64,000 nucleotides of DNA from assembly GCF_900102005.1 (NCBI RefSeq), contig NZ_LT627736.1, positions 1,550,001 through 1,614,000 of the forward strand, in the 5' to 3' direction. The translations under genes and the position numbers were made by a program. The notes under the pieces were generated by a model. The model worked only from the letters and a program-made list of their open reading frames with translations. It did no database searches and was not told the origin of the DNA. Source of the stretch: Microbacterium sp. LKL04 (GTDB lineage: Bacteria > Actinomycetota > Actinomycetes > Actinomycetales > Microbacteriaceae). This document shows, piece by piece, positions 59,293 to 64,000 of this stretch (positions within the stretch are counted from its first letter, which is position 1; every line of letters begins with the position of its first letter).

Positions 59293-60960
59293 TCACATCC
59301 GTTCGGGCGCGCTCACGCCGAGCAGGTCGAGTCCGTTGCGGAGGACCTGGCCCGTCGCGTCGTTCAGCCACAGGCGCGTGCGGTGCACGTCCGTGACCTC
59401 CTCGTCGCCGAGCGGGGTGACGCGGCACGAGTCGTACCAGCGGTGGTACAGGCTTGCGAGCTCCTCGAGGTAGCGGGCGATGCGGTGCGGTTCGCGCAGC
59501 TCGGCGGCGAAGGCCACGAGGCGCGGGAACTCCTGCAGCGCGCCCAGGAGCGCGGACTCGGTCTCGTGCGTGAGGAGCTCCGGCGCGAACGCGTCGCGGG
59601 CGACGCCGGAGTCGGCGGCGTTCCGGCCGACGTTGTGCGTGCGCGCGTGGGCGTACTGCACGTAGAAGACCGGGTTGTCGTTCGTGCGCTTCTGCAGGAT
59701 CTCGGGGTCGAGCGTCAGCGGCGAATCCGCCGGGTAGCGCGCGAGCGAGTAACGGAGCGCATCGGTCCCGAGCCATTCGCGCAGGTCGTCGAGCTCGATG
59801 ATGTTGCCGGCGCGCTTGGACAGTCGCGCCCCGTTCACCGAGACGAGCTGCCCGATGAGCACCTCGATGTCCTTCTCGGGGTCGTCGCCGGCGGCGCCGG
59901 CGAGCGCCTTGAGGCGATGCACGTAGCCGTGGTGATCGGCGCCGAGCAGGTAGATCTTGTGCGCGAAGCCGCGGTCGCCCTTGTTCAGGTAGTACGCGGC
60001 GTCGGCGGCGAAGTACGTGTACTCGCCGTTGGAGCGGCGGATGACGCGGTCCTTGTCGTCGCCGAAGTCGGTCGTCCGCACCCAGACGGCGCCCTCGGCG
60101 TCGAAGACGTGTCCCTGAGCACGCAGGCGGTCGACGGCCTCGTCGACGAGGCTCGGGCCGCCGTCCGCCGTCTTCGCGTGCAGCGTCCGCTCACTGAAGA
60201 AGACGTCGAAGTGGACGTTGAACTTCTCGAGGGATCCCTGGAGCTCCGCGAGCTGCAGTTCGTAGGCCTTGTCGCGGGCCGCGGCCACGCGCTCGTCCTC
60301 GGGCAGGTCGGCGATGCCCGGCTCGGCCTCGGCGACGCGCTTCGCAAGGTCGTCGATGTACGCGCCGGCGTAGCCGTCCTCGGGAGCAGGCTCGCCCTGC
60401 ATGCGTGCCAGCACCGAGCGGCCGAAGCGATCCATCTGCGCGCCGGCGTCGTTGATGTAGAACTCGCGGACGAGGGTCGCGCCGCTCGCGAGCAGCAGGC
60501 GCGCGATCGCGTCGCCGAGCGCCGCCCAGCGCGTGTGCCCGATGTGCATCGGACCGGTCGGGTTCGCGCTGACGAACTCGAGGTTGATCGTGTTGCCCTC
60601 CTGGCTGCGGCCGCGACCGAAGGCGGTGCCCGCCTCGACGATCGTCTTCGCGAGCGCGCCGGCAGCGGCGGCGTCCAGTCGGATGTTGATGAACCCGGGA
60701 CCGGCGACCTCGACCGACGCGATGCCGTCGACGGCGGCGAGCGCGTCGGCGACCTCGGCCGCGAACTCGCGCGGGTTCGCGGCGACCTGCTTCGACAGCT
60801 TCAGCGCGGCGTTGGACGCCCAGTCGCCGTGGTCGCGGTTCTTCGGGCGCTCGACGGGGAAGTCGGCGATCGTGAGCGCCTCAGCGGAGCCGGGTCGTCG
60901 CGCCTCCACGAGCGGGGAGACGACGGCGAGAAGGGCTGCGGAAAGGGCTTCTGGAGTCAT
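59293..60960 (-). CDS. argS: Arginyl-tRNA synthetase
   Basis: 555 residues; class I. The HIGH motif is GPMHIGHTRWAAL, the KMSKS counterpart LSKRAGN, with an N-terminal Add-1 domain and a C-terminal DALR anticodon domain (HARTHNVGRN...SLYHRWYDSCRV). ATG at 60960, 9 nt after TAGACT. First gene of the argS-to-atpC series. Confidence 0.97.
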   Translation of the reverse strand: MTPEALSAALLAVVSPLVEARRPGSAEALTIADFPVERPKNRDHGDWASNAALKLSKQVAANPREFAAEVADALAAVDGIASVEVAGPGFINIRLDAAAAGALAKTIVEAGTAFGRGRSQEGNTINLEFVSANPTGPMHIGHTRWAALGDAIARLLLASGATLVREFYINDAGAQMDRFGRSVLARMQGEPAPEDGYAGAYIDDLAKRVAEAEPGIADLPEDERVAAARDKAYELQLAELQGSLEKFNVHFDVFFSERTLHAKTADGGPSLVDEAVDRLRAQGHVFDAEGAVWVRTTDFGDDKDRVIRRSNGEYTYFAADAAYYLNKGDRGFAHKIYLLGADHHGYVHRLKALAGAAGDDPEKDIEVLIGQLVSVNGARLSKRAGNIIELDDLREWLGTDALRYSLARYPADSPLTLDPEILQKRTNDNPVFYVQYAHARTHNVGRNAADSGVARDAFAPELLTHETESALLGALQEFPRLVAFAAELREPHRIARYLEELASLYHRWYDSCRVTPLGDEEVTDVHRTRLWLNDATGQVLRNGLDLLGVSAPERM

Positions 60961-60969
60961 AGCGGGTCA

Positions 60970-60975
60970 AGTCTA
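60970..60975 (-). promoter_or_regulatory. -10 hexamer TAGACT of argS
   Basis: TAGACT on the minus strand, 9 nt before the ATG at 60960; leader of at most 2-3 nt. Confidence 0.5.
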
Positions 60976-60990
60976 CGTTTCGGGGGGTCC

Positions 60991-62163
60991 TCACGCCGAC
61001 GGGAGGACGACCCACACGCGAGCACCGCCGGCGGGCGACTCGTCGATGCCCATGCGGCCACCGTGCGACTCCACGATCCGGTTGCAGGTCGCCAGGCCGA
61101 TGCCGAACCCCGGCACGGCGACGTTCGAGCCGCGCTCCAAGGGCTCGAAGACGACCTCGCGTTCGGCGGCCGGAACACCGGGCCCGTTGTCATCGACCGT
61201 GATGCGCACCCCCGCGACGACGGCGCCGACCGTCACCGTGATGGCGGGTGTGCGCTCCCCCGCACCGGCGAACTTCACCGCGTTGCCGACGAGGTTCTGG
61301 ATCAGGACGCCGAGGAGGGTGGGATCGGCCGGGACGGGGACGGATGCCTCGACAGTCACGTCTGCGCCGTTGTCGAGACCTCCGCTGCGCAGGTCCTCCA
61401 TCGTCGATGCGACGACCGGGCCGACATCCACCGCGGAGCGGCGGATGGGTGCGCCGCCCACGCTCGCGTAGTCGAGCAGGCGGGCGATCATGCCCGACAT
61501 CCGGTCCGCCACCGACTCGGCGCGCGCGAGCGCACGGGAGGCGGCGGGCACCTCCGCGACCTCCGGCACCTCCGAGGCGAGCTCGATGTAGCCCGTCAGT
61601 GCCGTCAGCGGGTTCCGCAGATCGTGCGCCACCTGCGCGGCGAAGTTCTCGAGCTGCGCGTTGGACTCGCCGAGCTCGCGCGTCAGGCGGCGCAGTTCGA
61701 GCACGTCGACGATCTGATGCGCGATGAGGGCGAGGGCTGCGCTTTCGTCCTCGGGCAGTTCACGCGGCTCCTCGTCGAAGATGCAGACCGTCCCGATCGG
61801 CACTCCCGACGGGGTGATGAGCGGGCTCGACGCGTAGAACCTGACGTTGGCCACCTCACCGGTGACGAAGGGGTTCCCGGCGAAACGGTCGTCGAGCGTC
61901 GCATCCCGCACCACGGTGTGGCCGGGCTCGCGGAACACGACCGCGCACATCGAGTCCTCACGGCTGCAGACGGCCGGCTCGAAGCCCACGGCGGCGATCT
62001 GATGCTGGGACCGGTCGTCGATGATGTTGATGACCGCGGTCGGAACGCTGCACACCGTCGCAGCGAGTTGGACGAGTCCCTGGAGATCGGGCTCGGTCGC
62101 CCGACCGAGCACGCCGTAGTCCTCGATGATCGCGCGCCGGATGGCGTCGTCAGCGGTCTTCAC
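60991..62163 (-). CDS. GAF-domain sensor histidine kinase, cytoplasmic
   Basis: 390 residues. A GAF sensor domain (about 20-155) contains cysteines C38, C66 and C73 and is of the type that opens many GAF-HK or GAF-GGDEF proteins (AVCSREDSMC...VVRDATLDDRF). A HisKA dimer helix carries the phospho-accepting H180 in QVAHDLRNPLTAL; the HATPase has QNLVGNAVKF, DDNGPGVP and GFGIGLATCNRIV. No membrane helix. No response regulator is adjacent, so it is an orphan kinase. Start GTG at 62163 with GGGGAG 9 nt upstream; TAGGGT and TAGGAA hexamers lie 16-30 nt before it. Confidence 0.92.
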   Translation of the reverse strand: MKTADDAIRRAIIEDYGVLGRATEPDLQGLVQLAATVCSVPTAVINIIDDRSQHQIAAVGFEPAVCSREDSMCAVVFREPGHTVVRDATLDDRFAGNPFVTGEVANVRFYASSPLITPSGVPIGTVCIFDEEPRELPEDESAALALIAHQIVDVLELRRLTRELGESNAQLENFAAQVAHDLRNPLTALTGYIELASEVPEVAEVPAASRALARAESVADRMSGMIARLLDYASVGGAPIRRSAVDVGPVVASTMEDLRSGGLDNGADVTVEASVPVPADPTLLGVLIQNLVGNAVKFAGAGERTPAITVTVGAVVAGVRITVDDNGPGVPAAEREVVFEPLERGSNVAVPGFGIGLATCNRIVESHGGRMGIDESPAGGARVWVVLPSA

Positions 62164-62226
62164 ATTCAGCTCCCCGAGTTCCTAGCCCACCCTAATGACC
62201 CTGCACGCATCGGGTCGCGCCGCACG

Positions 62227-63051
62227 TCACCCGATCGTGACGGGTGACGCGCGATCATCCTGCAGCGGATCGGATGCCGCGGCCACGACCGCGGCCTCAC
62301 CTTCGACTCGCGCATCGACGAGCATCCGCTGCAGCGACAGGTTCGCGCCGTAATAGCTGAGGAACGCGCAATCGGCGGCATCCCTTCCCGTCGCGATCCG
62401 GACGAGGCCGCGACGGTTCGAGAGGCGGGTGGCGTCGACGACCAGCCAGCGGCCGTCGATCCACGCCTCGGCGACGGCGTGGAAGTCCATCGGGACGAGT
62501 CCCGGCGCGTAGCAGGCGACGTAGCGCGCCGGGACGTCCATCGCGCGCAGCAGTGCGATGACGAGGTGCGCGTAGTCGCGGCAGACGCCCTGACCCGTCG
62601 CGAGCGTCGTCACGGCAGAGTCCGTCCCGAGGGAGAGGCCCGGCGAGTAGGTGACTGTCTCGGCGACGAACGCCTCGACGGCGGCGAGGAGGTCGATGCC
62701 GCGCCGGCCGCCGAACTGCCGCCGCGCCTGGGCGAAGACCGAATCCGAGGGGGCGTACCGGCTGGGCCGCAGATAGACCGCGGTGTCCAGATCGGACGCG
62801 GGGACGACCTCCGCCCCGCCGCGGACGAGAGCGTCGTACCGGAGCTGCAGCGGCCCCGGGTCGACGCGGACCCGGTGGAGCCGCGAACCGGCGGCATCCG
62901 TCACCTCGGTGAGGGCGAGCTCCCGCCCGTCTCGCGTGAGCGACAGTCGCTCGTGCCCGAGGGGGACTCCTGCGGCGACGGCAACGGAGAGGATGAGGTC
63001 GAGCTCCCCCTCGACGAGGAGGTCGAGTTCGGCTCTGACGACGCGCTGCAC
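62227..63051 (-). CDS. Transglutaminase-like family protein
   Basis: 274 residues. The papain-like triad of transglutaminase-like proteins is visible: C157 in GQGVCRDYAH, H191 in MDFHAVAEAWI and D206 in VVDATRL, after an N-terminal beta domain. No signal peptide. Such proteins act as proteases or amide-forming enzymes; substrate unknown, and the usual partner genes (circularly permuted ATP-grasp, alpha-E) are not seen. GTG at 63051; GAGGAT 6 nt upstream is a weak -10. Confidence 0.88.
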   Translation of the reverse strand: MQRVVRAELDLLVEGELDLILSVAVAAGVPLGHERLSLTRDGRELALTEVTDAAGSRLHRVRVDPGPLQLRYDALVRGGAEVVPASDLDTAVYLRPSRYAPSDSVFAQARRQFGGRRGIDLLAAVEAFVAETVTYSPGLSLGTDSAVTTLATGQGVCRDYAHLVIALLRAMDVPARYVACYAPGLVPMDFHAVAEAWIDGRWLVVDATRLSNRRGLVRIATGRDAADCAFLSYYGANLSLQRMLVDARVEGEAAVVAAASDPLQDDRASPVTIG

Positions 63052-63139
63052 CGGGCAATCCTCGCACGCACCGGAGACCTCGAGCGGGGTCCGTGTATCG
63101 GTCGCGTGAACAAGTGCGGTCGGATTCTCCGGGATCGCT

Positions 63140-63145
63140 TACCCT
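63140..63145 (+). promoter_or_regulatory. -10 hexamer TACCCT of the SGNH hydrolase gene
   Basis: TACCCT, 6 nt before the ATG at 63152. Confidence 0.5.
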
Positions 63146-63151
63146 CATCGC

Positions 63152-63943
63152 ATGAGTTCTGTACGACGCGCCCGCAGCTGGGGGCTGGGCGTCGTCGCCG
63201 CCGGTGTGGCAGCGATCGTCGCCCTGTCTGCGTGGCAGCCATGGCGGACGACGCCCACCGTCGACGCGGCGACTTCCGTCGGCTCGATCGCCGACATCGA
63301 GCCGCTGTCCGTCCCCGCCGACGCGAAGGTCCTCGTCTTCGGCGATTCATGGACCTACGGGTCCGCCGCCACAGTCCCGACCGACGGGTACGCCTACCAG
63401 CTCGGCCGGCTCAGCGGATGGGACGTCACCGTCGACGGTGTACGGGGCTCGGGATACATGAGGCCCGGGTGGGACGGGCCCGACTTCCGCCGCCGGGCTC
63501 TGACGCTCGACCCGACCGCCGACTACGACCTCATCATCATCCAAGGGTCCATCAACGACAGGCAGCAGGGCGAGCGCGGATACCGCGACGCCGTCGAGGC
63601 GACGTGGGACACCTTCGAGCGGCTCTTCCCGAAGGCGCAGATCGTGATCTTCGGCCCGACGCCCCACGAGTTCCCCGTTGACGAGGGCACGTCCCGCATC
63701 GACTCCGACCTGAGGGCCGCTGCGGCCGATCGCCACTGGTGGTACATCTCCTCACTGCAGGAGCAGTGGATCACGCGTGCCAATTACCGCGAGATGATCG
63801 ACACGGGCAAGGGGCGCAAGCACCCCTCGGACCGAGGTCACACCTATCTGGCGGAGAAGCTGCTCGCCGCGCTGCACGAACGCAGCGTCACGACGGACGC
63901 CGGTGCGACCCGCGAGGATGCACCGGCGCTCGTCGTCCCCTGA
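63152..63943 (+). CDS. SGNH/GDSL hydrolase, membrane-anchored or secreted
   Basis: 263 residues. An N-terminal hydrophobic segment (about 9-28) follows RRARS, so it is exported or anchored. The SGNH blocks are: block I GDSWTYG (nucleophile S66), block III around IQGSINDR, and block V HPSDRGH (D and H). It is an esterase/lipase or carbohydrate deacetylase acting outside the membrane; the substrate is unknown. ATG at 63152. Confidence 0.9.
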   Translation: MSSVRRARSWGLGVVAAGVAAIVALSAWQPWRTTPTVDAATSVGSIADIEPLSVPADAKVLVFGDSWTYGSAATVPTDGYAYQLGRLSGWDVTVDGVRGSGYMRPGWDGPDFRRRALTLDPTADYDLIIIQGSINDRQQGERGYRDAVEATWDTFERLFPKAQIVIFGPTPHEFPVDEGTSRIDSDLRAAAADRHWWYISSLQEQWITRANYREMIDTGKGRKHPSDRGHTYLAEKLLAALHERSVTTDAGATREDAPALVVP

Positions 63944-63955
63944 CGGCGACCGCGC

Positions 63956-64000
63956 TCAGGCGCGGATCGCGTCGGCGATCGGCTCGTCGCCGTTGTTGAA
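63956..64000 (-). CDS. 3' end of an unidentified gene
   Basis: The last 14 codons, FNNGDEPIADAIRA, then TGA; the remainder lies beyond the window. Too short to identify. Its stop is 12 nt from that of the SGNH hydrolase gene. Confidence 0.6.
   Translation of the reverse strand, partial: FNNGDEPIADAIRA

Overview
The window is high-GC, densely packed DNA from an actinobacterium, most probably a member of Microbacteriaceae close to Microbacterium. The evidence is strong GC bias at third positions, actinobacterial gene orders, frequent GTG starts, many promoters whose -10 element lies right against the start codon, and a marked excess of GGATGC/GCATCC words. I see no rRNA, tRNA, insertion sequence, prophage or CRISPR array. 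No stretch longer than 300 bases lacks a gene. This reads as core chromosome with a few accessory genes inserted.

Left part (1-30.7 kb), mostly minus-strand core genes: a partial SNF2-type helicase; ribF and truB with two small membrane proteins; the translation/transcription cluster nusA-ylxR-infB-rbfA (without rimP in front); proS; and the isoprenoid/membrane-protease trio dxr, rseP, ispG. Plus-strand genes are set between them: deoC, mutY, a DUF1206 membrane protein, pcp, an RNB-domain ribonuclease, a gntR-acdS operon (ACC deaminase), a PhzE-type fused anthranilate synthase behind a trpL attenuator, a YcnI copper gene with a His-rich partner, and a MurE paralogue.

Middle (30.7-38.3 kb): PlsC-type acyltransferase, OsmC protein, L-asparaginase II, a two-ATPase EccC/FtsK-like membrane protein followed by a PP2C phosphatase, a DUF4870 membrane protein and YaaA.

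Right part (38.3-61 kb): a long minus-strand series in the order argS-(DUF2993)-lysA-hom-thrC-thrB-rho-prfA-prmC-sua5-wecA/rfe-atpI-atpBEFHAGDC. This matches the order known from Mycobacterium tuberculosis, except that cysK-cysE has been inserted on the opposite strand between prfA and prmC and rpmE is missing after rho. It ends at the only strong factor-independent terminator I see outside the trp leader. The far right holds a GAF histidine kinase, a transglutaminase-like protein, an SGNH hydrolase and the 3' tip of another gene.

The main regulatory themes are: (i) about 17 genes with a TANNNT hexamer 6-9 nt before the start codon, hence probably leaderless mRNAs, including one perfectly palindromic bidirectional promoter between truB and mutY; (ii) a ribosome-mediated trp attenuator whose 11-codon leader peptide is itself probably leaderless; (iii) a 14-bp palindromic operator at the gntR-acdS start; (iv) an atpB gene with no ATG/GTG/TTG where its conserved N terminus should begin; and (v) twelve convergent gene ends separated by 30 nt or less, without hairpins.
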